DNA from: Actinomycetes bacterium
Lineage (GTDB): Bacteria; Actinomycetota; Actinomycetes; Actinomycetales; Microbacteriaceae
DNA: 27,607 nucleotides
Direction of reading: 5' to 3'
Assembly (NCBI GenBank): GCA_023432005.1
Contig: JAEYVF010000013.1
Coordinates: 1 to 27,607 of the forward strand
In this document: positions 1 to 8,654 of the stretch, piece by piece
How positions within the stretch are numbered: position 1 is the first letter of the stretch
How the letters are laid out: each line of letters begins with the position of its first letter
Made by a program: the position numbers and the translations under genes
Notes under the pieces: model-generated
The model's input: the letters and a program-made list of their open reading frames with translations, nothing else
Told to the model about the DNA's origin: nothing
Databases searched by the model: none

Positions 1-4
1 ACAC

Positions 5-1423
5 TTAGCCCACGGATCCTTCCATGCTCATCTCGATGAGCTTGTTGAGTTCGAGCGCGTACTCCATCGGCAGCTCGCGCGCGATCGGCTCGATGAAGCC
101 GCGCACGATCATCGCCATCGCCTCGTCTTCGGGCATGCCGCGGGACTGCAGGTAGAAGAGCTGCTCCTCGGAGACGCGCGAGACGGTGGCCTCATGGCCG
201 AGCTGCACGTCGTCGACGCGGATGTCGATGGCCGGGTAGGTGTCCGAGCGCGAGATCGTGTCGACGAGCAGGGCGTCGCAGCGCACGGTGTTCGCCGAGT
301 GGTGGGCGTTCGCCTCCACGCGCACCTCGCCGCGATAGCCGGCTCGCCCTCCGCCGCGCGCGATCGACTTCGACACGATCGAGCTCGTCGTGTACGGCGC
401 CATGTGGATCATCTTCGCGCCGGCGTCCTGGTGCTGGCCGGGGCCCGCGAACGCGACCGAGAGGGTCTCGCCCTTGGCGTGCTCGCCCACGAGGAAGATC
501 GAGGGGTACTTCATGGTGACCTTGGAGCCGATGTTGCCGTCGATCCACTCCATCGTCGCGCCCTCCTCGGCGCGAGCGCGCTTCGTGACGAGGTTGTAGA
601 CGTTGTTCGACCAGTTCTGGATCGTCGTGTAGCGCACGCGGGCGTTCTTCTTGACGATGATCTCGACGACCGCCGAGTGCAGCGAGTCGGACTTGTAGAT
701 CGGGGCCGTGCAGCCTTCGATGTAGTGAACGTACGAGCCCTCGTCGGCGATGATGAGCGTGCGCTCGAACTGCCCCATGTTCTCGGTGTTGATGCGGAAG
801 TAGGCCTGCAGCGGGATCTCCACGTGCACGCCCTTCGGCACGTAGACGAACGAGCCGCCCGACCAGACGGCCGAGTTGAGCGCCGCGAACTTGTTGTCGC
901 CCGAGGGGATGACGGTGCCGAAGTACTCCTGGAAGATCTCCGGGTGCTCCTTGAGCGCCGTGTCGGTGTCGAGGAAGATCACGCCCTGCGCCTCGAGGTC
1001 CTCGCGGATCTGGTGGTAGACGACCTCGGATTCGTACTGGGCGGCGACACCCGCGACGAGACGCTGACGCTCCGCCTCGGGGATGCCGAGCTTCTCGTAG
1101 GTGTTCTTGATGTCCTCGGGGAGCTCTTCCCAGCTGCCCGCCTGCTTCTCGGTCGAGCGCACGAAGTACTTGATGTTGTCGAAGTCGATGCCGCTGAGGT
1201 CGGCTCCCCACGTGGGCATGGGCTTCATCTCGAAGAGCTTGAGCGCCTTGAGACGGTTCTTGAGCATCCACTCGGGCTCGTTCTTGAGCCGCGAGATGTC
1301 GGTGACGACCTCTTCGGAGAGCCCGCGACGCGCGGAGGCGCCTGCCGCATCCGAGTCGGCCCAGCCGAACTCGTACTGACCGAGGCTGGCGAGCTCAGGA
1401 CGGTCGATGAGCACGTCTGACAT
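5..1423 (-). CDS. sufB: Fe-S cluster assembly scaffold protein SufB
   Basis: SufB is the core of the cytoplasmic SufBCD scaffold that builds Fe-S clusters. The 472-residue protein is full length for the family. Conserved landmarks are the EGCTAP segment around Cys238, Cys382 in VRCDALL and His410 in GHEAT; the last two correspond to the Cys/His pair at the SufB-SufD interface in E. coli. In Mycobacterium tuberculosis SufB the EGCTAP cysteine is the site of an intein; here the sequence runs through without interruption. An ATG 22 codons upstream is in frame, but the start at 1423 is preferred because a GGAAGAGAGG ribosome site precedes it and the family N-terminus begins there. The TAA stop lies 4 nt from the window edge, so sufD/sufC probably follow outside. 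No sufR-like regulator gene lies upstream; ctaA does. Confidence 0.96.
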   Translation of the reverse strand: MSDVLIDRPELASLGQYEFGWADSDAAGASARRGLSEEVVTDISRLKNEPEWMLKNRLKALKLFEMKPMPTWGADLSGIDFDNIKYFVRSTEKQAGSWEELPEDIKNTYEKLGIPEAERQRLVAGVAAQYESEVVYHQIREDLEAQGVIFLDTDTALKEHPEIFQEYFGTVIPSGDNKFAALNSAVWSGGSFVYVPKGVHVEIPLQAYFRINTENMGQFERTLIIADEGSYVHYIEGCTAPIYKSDSLHSAVVEIIVKKNARVRYTTIQNWSNNVYNLVTKRARAEEGATMEWIDGNIGSKVTMKYPSIFLVGEHAKGETLSVAFAGPGQHQDAGAKMIHMAPYTTSSIVSKSIARGGGRAGYRGEVRVEANAHHSANTVRCDALLVDTISRSDTYPAIDIRVDDVQLGHEATVSRVSEEQLFYLQSRGMPEDEAMAMIVRGFIEPIARELPMEYALELNKLIEMSMEGSVG

Positions 1424-1554
1424 GGGGCTACCTCTCTTCCGCCGAAGCGAACCATTCCGCTCGTGTCGGCATTCCGGGTCGGATCGCACGATCGCGGTGA
1501 CGCATCCGCGGCCCCATCGACGCGGTGCTCGCGACCTCGCGATCCAACCTCTCG

Positions 1555-1560
1555 AGTCTA
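1555..1560 (-). promoter_or_regulatory. Possible sufB -10 box
   Basis: The minus strand carries TAGACT here, 14 nt past the ctaA stop codon, matching the actinobacterial TAnnnT -10 pattern. No good -35 hexamer is seen 17 bp upstream. If used, it gives a leader of about 125 nt before sufB. The rest of the 151-bp gap (1424-1574) shows no strong hairpin or operator. Alternatively sufB is read from the ctaB promoter. Confidence 0.3.
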
Positions 1561-1574
1561 CAGGGTGGACCTGC

Positions 1575-2549
1575 TCAGAGGCTGGCGGTCGCGGGCTCCG
1601 CCGGGCGGATGTCGTCGAGTTGGTGCTCGCGCACGGCCCACAGCCGCGGATCGGTGTCGAGGAGCACGCGCAGGGCGCCCACCCACACGAGCGCGGCGAA
1701 CACGACGTGACCCACGACGAGCAACTCGGGGAGGCCGATGAGCGACTGCACGATGCCGAGCGCCAGCTGGGCGAGCAGCACGAGCAGGAAGATGCCGACG
1801 CGGCCGAGGGCGAGGCGACCGCCGTCCTCCGTGCGGAGACGGAAGGCGAGAGCGGCCGCGAGTGCGAGCACGACGACGGCGAGCGTGCCGTGGACGATCG
1901 TGACCGTCGTCCAGTCGAAGCCCATGCGCGGTACGTCGCTCGAGTCGCCCGCGTGCGGGCCGGATCCGGTGACGAGCGTGCCGACGAGCACGAGGGCCGC
2001 CGTCGCGGCGACGAGCGCCCACGCGAGTCCGCGCGACGCGGGGCCGGGACGCGGTCCGTCTCCTCCGCGCCAGCGTGCGCGGTGCCACGTGAAGGTCGCG
2101 CACGCGAGGAGGCTCATGGCGAGCACGAAGTGGGTCGCCACCATCCACGGGTTGAGCTCGAACCACACGGTGAAGCCCCCCGCGACGGCGTTCGCGACGA
2201 CGAGCCAGAACATCGACCATGCGAGGCGCGTGAGCGTGCGATCACGCGGCTTCTGCAGGCGCGCGGCGACGATCGCCCAGCCGACCGCGACGATCAGCAG
2301 GCCCGTCACGAGCCGGTTGCCGAACTCGATGGCTCCGTGGATGCCGAGCTCGGGAGTCGCGATGAGCGAGTCCTCCGTGCACGTCGGCCACGTCGGGCAG
2401 CCGAGTCCCGAGCCCGTCACACGTACGGTCACGCCCCCGAGCACGATGAGCACGGCGGTCACGAGCGCCGCGGTGGTCCCCCAACGCAGCGCGCGGGTGC
2501 CGAGCGTCCAGCGTGACGCCGCCCAGCCGAGGGGGGTCCGCAGGCTCAC
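1575..2549 (-). CDS. ctaA: Heme A synthase (COX15/CtaA family)
   Basis: CtaA is the membrane enzyme that oxidises the C8 methyl of heme O to a formyl group, giving heme A for aa3-type cytochrome oxidase. The 324-residue protein has about eight hydrophobic helices in two four-helix repeats. The four conserved heme-ligand histidines are visible at about H71 (in IHGAIEFGNR), H140, H220 and H281. A cysteine pair, C51 and C57 in GCPTWPTC, sits in the first extracellular loop, like the redox cysteines of the Bacillus enzyme. The GTG start at 2549 overlaps the ctaB stop by 4 bp (GTGA) and has no clear ribosome site, so translation is probably coupled to ctaB. The open frame extends far upstream, but that part is a shadow of ctaB. 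Confidence 0.94.
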   Translation of the reverse strand: MSLRTPLGWAASRWTLGTRALRWGTTAALVTAVLIVLGGVTVRVTGSGLGCPTWPTCTEDSLIATPELGIHGAIEFGNRLVTGLLIVAVGWAIVAARLQKPRDRTLTRLAWSMFWLVVANAVAGGFTVWFELNPWMVATHFVLAMSLLACATFTWHRARWRGGDGPRPGPASRGLAWALVAATAALVLVGTLVTGSGPHAGDSSDVPRMGFDWTTVTIVHGTLAVVVLALAAALAFRLRTEDGGRLALGRVGIFLLVLLAQLALGIVQSLIGLPELLVVGHVVFAALVWVGALRVLLDTDPRLWAVREHQLDDIRPAEPATASL

Positions 2550-3535
2550 GGGAGCAGGGCGGGGAACGGGATGAACACGAGCGGGTCGACGCCGACCGCG
2601 ATGAAGACGAGCGTCAGATAGGTGATGCTCGCGTGGAACACGCGCATGGGCTTGACCTCGCCCGGGCGGATGGCGGCGGCGTACAGGCGGTGCGACTCGA
2701 TGAGGAACCACGCGCCAGCGAGTACCGCGATGACGGTGTAGACGACGCCCATCGGGGCGAGCGGGATGAGCAGCAGCGAGCACACGACCGTCGCCCACGC
2801 GTAGAGCACGACCTGCAGCCCCACGGCGGTGCGCCCGCGCACGACGGCGAGCATCGGCACCTCGGCCGCCGCGTAGTCGTCCTTGTAGCGCATCGAGAGC
2901 GGCCAGTAGTGCGGCGGTGTCCAGAGGAAGACGATGCCGAAGAGGATGACGGGCGCCCAGTCGAGCGTGCCTGTGACGGCCGCCCATCCGATGAGCACGG
3001 GCATGCATCCCGCGATGCCGCCCCACACGATGTTCTGCGGCGTGCGCCGCTTGAGGATGAGCGTGTAGATGAGCACGTAGAACGCGATGGCGACGGCGGA
3101 GAGCACCGCCGCGAGCCACGTGGTGAACACCCACAGCACGGCGATCGACACGATCCCCGTGACCCACGAGAACACGAGCGCCTCGCGCGGGCTGAGCTCG
3201 CCCGTCACGAGCGGGCGGCTCTGCGTGCGCTTCATGACGCGGTCGATGTCGCGGTCGATGTAGCAGTTGAACGCGTTCGCGCTTCCGGCCGAGAGCGCCC
3301 CGCCGACGAGCGTCGCGACGAGCAGGCCGACGAACCCCCAGTCGAGGTGGCCTTGCGCGGCCAGCACCATGACCGGCGCGGTCGTGACGAGCAGCAGCTC
3401 GATGACGCGCGGTTTCGTGAGCGCGACGTACGCGAGCGCCTTGCGGCGGAAGCCGATGCGACCGAGCGAGGGGACCTCGGATGTCGCGATGTCGGGCGAT
3501 GCCGGCGCGGGCGCGCTCGGGGCGGACTGCTGCAT
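2546..3535 (-). CDS. ctaB: Protoheme IX farnesyltransferase (heme O synthase)
   Basis: CtaB (COX10/CyoE family, UbiA superfamily) transfers a farnesyl group to heme B, making heme O for CtaA. The 329 residues form a polytopic membrane protein after a proline/alanine-rich N-terminal tail of about 30 residues. The prenyl-diphosphate site NCYIDRDID (N90, D94, D98) followed by RTQSRPL is intact. The second polar loop with YKDDYAAAEVPML is also present. The ATG at 3535 has a good GAGGAG site just upstream. The gene is divergent from tkt, an arrangement known from other actinobacteria, and overlaps ctaA by 4 bp, so the two heme-modifying enzymes are co-translated. Confidence 0.95.
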   Translation of the reverse strand: MQQSAPSAPAPASPDIATSEVPSLGRIGFRRKALAYVALTKPRVIELLLVTTAPVMVLAAQGHLDWGFVGLLVATLVGGALSAGSANAFNCYIDRDIDRVMKRTQSRPLVTGELSPREALVFSWVTGIVSIAVLWVFTTWLAAVLSAVAIAFYVLIYTLILKRRTPQNIVWGGIAGCMPVLIGWAAVTGTLDWAPVILFGIVFLWTPPHYWPLSMRYKDDYAAAEVPMLAVVRGRTAVGLQVVLYAWATVVCSLLLIPLAPMGVVYTVIAVLAGAWFLIESHRLYAAAIRPGEVKPMRVFHASITYLTLVFIAVGVDPLVFIPFPALLP

Positions 3536-3564
3536 GGCTCCTCGGATCGGATCGGCTGCCCTCC

Positions 3565-3570
3565 AGTCTA
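3565..3570 (-). promoter_or_regulatory. ctaB: Possible ctaB -10 box
   Basis: TAGACT on the minus strand, 29 nt before the ctaB ATG, fits the TAnnnT actinobacterial -10 pattern with a short leader that contains the GAGGAG ribosome site. The same hexamer occurs upstream of sufB. No clear -35 element accompanies it. Confidence 0.4.
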
Positions 3571-3656
3571 CGGGAGCGTCGCGCGCCGCCGGGCACCCGC
3601 GCTTCGGGCCTTTCGACCCTTGCCGTAGCCTTCCGGCGCGGGAATGGGCTTCTCGC

Positions 3657-3662
3657 TATGCT
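3657..3662 (+). promoter_or_regulatory. Possible tkt operon -10 box
   Basis: TATGCT is the most -10-like hexamer on the plus strand upstream of tkt. It would give a leader of about 145 nt. An alternative is TAGCCT at 3626-3631 with TTCGGG 17 bp before it. Neither has a convincing -35. Confidence 0.25.
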
Positions 3663-3795
3663 GGCCTTGCTCGCCGACCGCGCGCGCCCTCCCCATCCTC
3701 TCCCCCGGACGATGTGCGGTGCGCACGGTGCGCCGTCGAAGTCCGATTCGGCGAGCGGACACCACCCCGGGGCGCGTCAACGCTGCCCCGCCTGC

Positions 3796-3801
3796 GAAAG
3801 G
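3796..3801 (+). promoter_or_regulatory. Ribosome binding site deciding the tkt start
   Basis: GAAAGG lies 11 nt before the GTG at 3813. It supports that start over the much longer open frame, which runs back antisense through ctaB. Confidence 0.6.
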
Positions 3802-3812
3802 TCGACATTCAC

Positions 3813-5912
3813 GTGGCAGCACTCTCCTGGGACGAGCTCGACAAGAAGGCGGTCGACACGGCGCGCATCCTCGCCGCGGACGCCGTGGAGAAGGTGGGCA
3901 ACGGCCACCCGGGAACGGCGATGAGCCTCGCGCCCGCCGCCTACCTCCTCTTCCAGAAGGTCATGCGTCACGACCCGGCAGACACGCACTGGGTCGGCCG
4001 AGACCGCTTCATCCTCTCGGCGGGCCACAGCTCGCTCACGCAGTACGTGCAGCTCTACCTCGGCGGATACGGACTCGAGCTCGACGACCTGAAGGCCCTC
4101 CGCACGTGGGGTTCCAAGACCCCCGGTCACCCCGAGTACGGCCACACCGACGGCGTCGAGATCACGACCGGCCCGCTCGGCCAGGGCATCTCCTCCGCCG
4201 TGGGCTTCGCCTACGCGCAGCGCTTCGAGCGCGGTCTCTTCGACCCCGACGCCGCCGACGGCACGAGCCCCTTCGACCACTACACCTACGTCATCGCGGG
4301 CGACGGCGACCTCCAGGAGGGCGTGAGCGCCGAGGCATCGTCGCTCGCCGGCCACCAGCAGCTCGGCAACCTCATCGCGATCTACGACTCGAACCAGATC
4401 TCCATCGAGGACGACACCAACGTCGCCTTCACCGAGGACGTCGCGAAGCGCTACGAGGCCTACGGCTGGCAGGTGCAGACCGTCGACTGGAAGAAGACGG
4501 GCGAGTACGTCGAAGACGTCCAGGCCCTCTACGACGCGATCATCGCCGCGCAGGGCGAGCGCGACAAGCCGAGCCTCATCATCCTCAAGACGATCATCGG
4601 CTGGCCGAGCCCGAAGAAGCAGAACACCGGCAAGATCCACGGATCGGCGCTCGGCGCCGAGGAGCTCGCAGCCGTCAAGGAGGTGCTCGGCTTCGACCCC
4701 GCCGAGACCTTCGTCGTGGCCGACGAGGTCATCGCCCACACGCGGAAGGCGATCGAGCGCGGAGAGGCCGCGAAGGCCGAGTGGCAGAAGGGCTTCGACG
4801 CCTGGGCCGCCGCCCACCCCGAGAAGAAGGCGCTCTTCGACCGCATCCAGTCGGGCGAGCTGCCCGAGGGCATCGAGGACGCGCTCCCGGTGTTCGAGGC
4901 GGGCAAGGACCTGTCGACGCGCGCCGCGAGCGGCAAGGTGCTCGGCGCGCTCGGCGCGGTCATCCCGGAGCTGTGGGGCGGGTCGGCCGACCTCGCGGAG
5001 TCGAACCTCACGACGATCGAGGGCGCGAAGTCGTTCATCCCGGCGCAGTGGTCGACCCACGAGTGGTCGGGCGACCCCTACGGCCGCGTGCTGCACTTCG
5101 GCATCCGCGAGCACGCGATGGCGGCGATCCTCAACGGGATCGTGCTGCACGGCAACACCCGCGCCTTCGGCGGCACGTTCCTGATCTTCAGCGACTACAT
5201 GCGCCCCGCGGTGCGCCTCGCGGCCCTCATGAAGGTGCCGTCGATCTTCGTGTGGACGCACGACTCGGTCGCGCTCGGCGAGGACGGCCCCACGCACCAG
5301 CCGATCGAGCAGCTCACGACGCTGCGCGCCATCCCCGGCCTCGACATCGTCCGCCCCGCGGACGCCAACGAGGTCGCGTGGGCGTGGAAGACCATCCTCG
5401 AGCGCCGCGGCGGCCCGGCCGGCATCGCGCTGAGCCGTCAGAACCTGCCCGTGTTCGAGCGCGGCGACGGCGCGGCCGAGGGTGACGTGCTCGCGTCGGC
5501 CTCGAACGTCTCGCGCGGCGCGTACGTGCTCGCGGAGGCCCCCGGCGGCGCCCCCGACGTCATCCTGCTCGCGACGGGCTCGGAGGTGCAGTTCGCACTC
5601 GAAGCCCGCGAGCAGCTGAAGGGCGAGGGCGTGAAGGCCCGCGTCGTGAGCGTGCCGAGCCAGGAGTGGTTCGCCGAGCAGGACGAGGCGTACCGCGAGT
5701 CGGTGCTCCCCGCATCCGTCACGGCACGCGTCTCGGTGGAGGCGGGCCTCGCCCTCACCTGGGCGCCGTTCCTCGGCGTGAACGGACGCGCGGTGTCGAT
5801 CGAGCACTTCGGCGCCTCTGCCGACTACAAGACCCTCTACCGCGAGTTCGGCATCACGACGGAGCACGTCGTGGCGGCCGCCAAGGACTCCCTCGCCGCG
5901 GCGAGCAACTGA
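3813..5912 (+). CDS. tkt: Transketolase
   Basis: Transketolase moves two-carbon ketol units between sugar phosphates in the non-oxidative pentose phosphate pathway, using thiamine diphosphate and a divalent metal. The 699-residue protein has the family length. Visible landmarks: His32 in GNGHPG, GHS at 71-73, GPLGQG at 120-125, the ThDP/metal motif GDGD at 163-166 with Asn194, and the catalytic glutamate E433 in FGIREHAM of the pyrimidine domain. The C-terminal transketolase domain is complete. The GTG start is chosen by its ribosome site and by agreement with the family N-terminus; upstream codons in this frame look like antisense of ctaB. It opens the tkt-tal-pgi-zwf-opcA-pgl operon. Confidence 0.96.
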   Translation: MAALSWDELDKKAVDTARILAADAVEKVGNGHPGTAMSLAPAAYLLFQKVMRHDPADTHWVGRDRFILSAGHSSLTQYVQLYLGGYGLELDDLKALRTWGSKTPGHPEYGHTDGVEITTGPLGQGISSAVGFAYAQRFERGLFDPDAADGTSPFDHYTYVIAGDGDLQEGVSAEASSLAGHQQLGNLIAIYDSNQISIEDDTNVAFTEDVAKRYEAYGWQVQTVDWKKTGEYVEDVQALYDAIIAAQGERDKPSLIILKTIIGWPSPKKQNTGKIHGSALGAEELAAVKEVLGFDPAETFVVADEVIAHTRKAIERGEAAKAEWQKGFDAWAAAHPEKKALFDRIQSGELPEGIEDALPVFEAGKDLSTRAASGKVLGALGAVIPELWGGSADLAESNLTTIEGAKSFIPAQWSTHEWSGDPYGRVLHFGIREHAMAAILNGIVLHGNTRAFGGTFLIFSDYMRPAVRLAALMKVPSIFVWTHDSVALGEDGPTHQPIEQLTTLRAIPGLDIVRPADANEVAWAWKTILERRGGPAGIALSRQNLPVFERGDGAAEGDVLASASNVSRGAYVLAEAPGGAPDVILLATGSEVQFALEAREQLKGEGVKARVVSVPSQEWFAEQDEAYRESVLPASVTARVSVEAGLALTWAPFLGVNGRAVSIEHFGASADYKTLYREFGITTEHVVAAAKDSLAAASN

Positions 5913-5943
5913 CCCGAACCCCTCCACGGAAGAAGATCCACAC

Positions 5944-7056
5944 ATGTCCGAGAACACCAAGACCGCCGAGCTGTCCGCACTCGGCGTGAGCATCTGGCTC
6001 GACGACCTCTCGCGTGAGCGCATCGCCTCGGGCGGGCTCGAGAAGCTCATCGCCGAGCGCGATGTCGTCGGCGTCACGACCAACCCGACCATCTTCGCCG
6101 CCGCCCTCGCCAAGGGCCAGGCCTACGACGAGCAGGTCGCCGCCCTCGCGACGTCCGGCGCGAGCGTCACCGAGGCCGTCTTCGAGATCACGACGGATGA
6201 CGTGGCCACCGCGTCCGACATCTTCCGTCCCATCTATGACGCCACGAAGGGCGTCGACGGCCGCGTGTCGATCGAGGTCGAGCCGGGTCTCGCCCACGAC
6301 GCCGCGGGCACGATCGCCCAGGCCGAGCAGCTGTGGGCCAAGGTCGACCGCCCGAACGCGATGATCAAGATCCCCGCGACGATCGAGGGCCTCGAGGCCA
6401 TCACCGAGACGATCGCGAAGGGCATCAGCGTCAACGTGACGCTCATCTTCAGCCTCGAGCGTCACCGCCAGGTCATCGAGGCCTACCTCGCGGGCCTCGA
6501 GAAAGCGCAGGCGGCCGGCCACGATCTCTCGACGATCCACTCCGTCGCCTCGTTCTTCGTGTCGCGTGTCGACACCGAGATCGACAAGCGACTCGAGGCC
6601 ATCGGAACGGATGAGGCGCTCGCGCTCAAGAGCAAGGCCGGCATCGCGAACGCGCAGCTGGCCTACCAGCTCTTCGAGAAGGAGTTCGCGAGCGAGCGCG
6701 CACAGGCGCTGCTCGCAGCGGGTGCGAACCTGCAGCGGCCGCTGTGGGCCTCGACCGGCGTCAAGGACCCGGCTCTCCCCGACACCCTCTACGTGACCGA
6801 GCTCGCGGTCGCCGGCGTCGTCAACACGATGCCCGAGAAGACGCTCGAGGCGACCTTCGACCACGCTCCCCTGCACGGCGACGCCGTCACGGGCTCGTAC
6901 GCCGAGGCGCAGAAGGTGCTCGACGACCTCGCCTCCGTCGGCGTCGACTACGACGACGTGACCGCGACCCTCGAGCGCGAGGGCGTGGAGAAGTTCATCG
7001 TCTCGTGGAACGAGCTCCTCGACACGGTCACTGCTGCGCTGGAGGCGGCGAAGTGA
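5944..7056 (+). CDS. tal: Transaldolase
   Basis: Transaldolase transfers a three-carbon dihydroxyacetone unit between sugar phosphates, linking the pentose phosphate pathway to glycolysis. The 370-residue protein is of the longer actinobacterial/cyanobacterial class. The N-terminal motif GVTTNPTIF (about 43-51) and the Schiff-base lysine K142 in AMIKIPAT are intact, as is the SVASFFVSRVDTEID segment. The ATG follows tkt by 31 nt, with GGAAGAAG as the ribosome site. Its stop overlaps the pgi start by 4 bp (GTGA). Natural Tal-Pgi fusion proteins exist in some bacteria; here the two are separate, in different frames, but tightly joined. Confidence 0.95.
   Translation: MSENTKTAELSALGVSIWLDDLSRERIASGGLEKLIAERDVVGVTTNPTIFAAALAKGQAYDEQVAALATSGASVTEAVFEITTDDVATASDIFRPIYDATKGVDGRVSIEVEPGLAHDAAGTIAQAEQLWAKVDRPNAMIKIPATIEGLEAITETIAKGISVNVTLIFSLERHRQVIEAYLAGLEKAQAAGHDLSTIHSVASFFVSRVDTEIDKRLEAIGTDEALALKSKAGIANAQLAYQLFEKEFASERAQALLAAGANLQRPLWASTGVKDPALPDTLYVTELAVAGVVNTMPEKTLEATFDHAPLHGDAVTGSYAEAQKVLDDLASVGVDYDDVTATLEREGVEKFIVSWNELLDTVTAALEAAK
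7041..7045 (+). promoter_or_regulatory. Ribosome binding site for pgi inside tal
   Basis: GGAGG lies within the last codons of tal, 7 nt before the GTG at 7053. This fixes the pgi start, although the same frame stays open about 300 nt further upstream. Confidence 0.75.
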
Positions 7057-8651
7057 CCGTGACGGTCGCCGTCACGGGAGCGGCGGCCGAGGCCGTCGAG
7101 CGACACGTCCCGCAGCTCGTCGCGGACGGTGTCGCCGGCCGCATCACGACGCAGGACGAGACCCTCTGGGGCCCCGCCGCCGAGGACGAGGCGTCCAAGC
7201 GCCTCGGCTGGACGGAGGCGGTGGCGGTCTCCGAGGGTCTCGTGGACGACATCCTGGCCCTGCGCGACGACCTGCGCGCCAAGGGCGTCAGCCACATCGT
7301 GCTCGGTGGGATGGGCGGCTCGTCGCTCGCCCCCGAGGTCATCGCGAACACCTACGGCGTCGCCCTCACCGTGCTCGACTCGACCGACCCCGCGCAGGTG
7401 CGCTCGGCTCTCGAGGACCGCCTCGCGGCGACCGCCGTCGTCATCTCCTCGAAGTCGGGATCGACGGTCGAGACCGACAGCCAGAAGCGCGTCTACGAGA
7501 AGGCGTTCCGGGATGCGGGCATCGACCCCACCGAGCGCATCGTCGTGGTGACCGACCCGGGCTCGCCGCTGGATCAGTCGGCCCGCGCCGACGGCTACCG
7601 TGTGTTCAACGCCGACCCGAACGTGGGAGGCCGCTACTCGGCGCTCACGGCCTTCGGCCTCGTGCCCACGGGCCTCGCGGGCGTCGACATCGCGGAGCTC
7701 CTCGACGAGGCGCAGGCCGTGACGCTCGAGCTCGCGATCGACAGCGAGCGGAACCCGGGACTCGTGCTCGGCGCTGCGATCGCGGGCACCGCTCCCCTGC
7801 GCGACAAGCTCGGCATCGTCTCCGACGGCACCCACATCGTGGGCTTCGGCGACTGGGTCGAGCAGCTCATCGCCGAATCCACCGGCAAGGACGCCAAGGG
7901 CATCCTGCCCGTCGTGCTCGACGTGGACTCCTTCGAGGTGACCGCGGGTCTGCCCGACGTCCAGATCGTGCGCCTCGTGGCCAACGAGCGCGAGACGCGC
8001 GTCGTGCGCGACGGCGAGATCGAGGTGTCGGGATCGCTCGGCGGCCAGCTCCTCGTGTGGGAGTACGCGACGGCCGTGGCCGGCCGACTGCTCGGCATCA
8101 ACCCCTTCGACCAGCCCGATGTGGAGTCCGCGAAGATCGCCGCGCGCGGTCTGCTCGACGCCCGCCCGGAGCCGACGCCCGCGCTCTTCACGAGCGACGG
8201 CGTCGAGGTGCGCACCGCCGGGGGCCTCGAGATCGCCGACCGGACACTCGATGGCGCGATCGACGCCCTCCTCGCCGCCCTCCCCGACAACGGATACGTC
8301 TCGGTGCAGGCATACCTCGACCGTCCCGCCTTCCCCGGGTTGCCCGCCATCCGCGAGGCGCTCGCGCGTCGCGCCGGCCGCCCCGTGACCTTCGGATGGG
8401 GTCCGCGCTTCCTGCACTCCACGGGCCAGTACCACAAGGGCGGTCCCGCGGTCGGGGTCTTCCTGCAGATCGTGGGTGCCGGGGGCAGCGACCTCGAGAT
8501 CCCCGAGCGCCCGTTCACCTTCGGCCAGCTCATCCAGGCCCAGGCCGCGGGCGACGCGAGCGTGCTCGCCGAGCACGGCCGCCCCGTGCTGACCCTCACG
8601 CTCCCGGACGTCGTCGACGGTGTCGCGACGCTGCGCGAGCGGATCGGCTGA
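7053..8651 (+). CDS. pgi: Glucose-6-phosphate isomerase
   Basis: Pgi interconverts glucose 6-phosphate and fructose 6-phosphate, returning non-oxidative pentose-phosphate products to G6PDH. The 532-residue protein has the SIS-type sugar-phosphate sites GGMGGSS (85-91) and SSKSGST (132-138), the NPFDQPDVESAK stretch (D353, E358, K361) matching the second family signature, and HSTGQYHKGGP (455-465). The last resembles the Pgi half of the Tal-Pgi fusions more than E. coli Pgi. It starts at GTG inside the tal stop and ends 3 nt before zwf. Its place between tal and zwf is an addition relative to the tkt-tal-zwf-opcA-pgl order of corynebacteria. Confidence 0.93.
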   Translation: MTVTVAVTGAAAEAVERHVPQLVADGVAGRITTQDETLWGPAAEDEASKRLGWTEAVAVSEGLVDDILALRDDLRAKGVSHIVLGGMGGSSLAPEVIANTYGVALTVLDSTDPAQVRSALEDRLAATAVVISSKSGSTVETDSQKRVYEKAFRDAGIDPTERIVVVTDPGSPLDQSARADGYRVFNADPNVGGRYSALTAFGLVPTGLAGVDIAELLDEAQAVTLELAIDSERNPGLVLGAAIAGTAPLRDKLGIVSDGTHIVGFGDWVEQLIAESTGKDAKGILPVVLDVDSFEVTAGLPDVQIVRLVANERETRVVRDGEIEVSGSLGGQLLVWEYATAVAGRLLGINPFDQPDVESAKIAARGLLDARPEPTPALFTSDGVEVRTAGGLEIADRTLDGAIDALLAALPDNGYVSVQAYLDRPAFPGLPAIREALARRAGRPVTFGWGPRFLHSTGQYHKGGPAVGVFLQIVGAGGSDLEIPERPFTFGQLIQAQAAGDASVLAEHGRPVLTLTLPDVVDGVATLRERIG

Positions 8652-8654
8652 GAC

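Larger units (their letters stand above)
3536..3812. other. Divergent ctaB/tkt promoter region
   Basis: This 277-bp stretch separates ctaB (minus) from tkt (plus). No supportable gene is seen in it. It must hold both promoters. A small inverted repeat with GCGCAC and GTGCGC arms occurs at 3721-3733, but nothing links it to a known regulator. Confidence 0.7.

Noticed and set aside
690..725. Possible intein at the EGCTAP site of SufB, as in Mycobacterium.
   Set aside because: The protein reads continuously through the site at normal family length.
3721..3733. GCGCAC-G-GTGCGC inverted repeat in the ctaB/tkt region as an operator.
   Set aside because: It is short and made of words expected by chance in such GC-rich DNA. 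No second copy or promoter overlap supports it.
6744..7052. Upstream extension of the pgi frame through tal, hinting at a fused or longer Pgi.
   Set aside because: The extension is an out-of-frame shadow of tal, and the GTG at 7053 has a strong GGAGG site at correct spacing.
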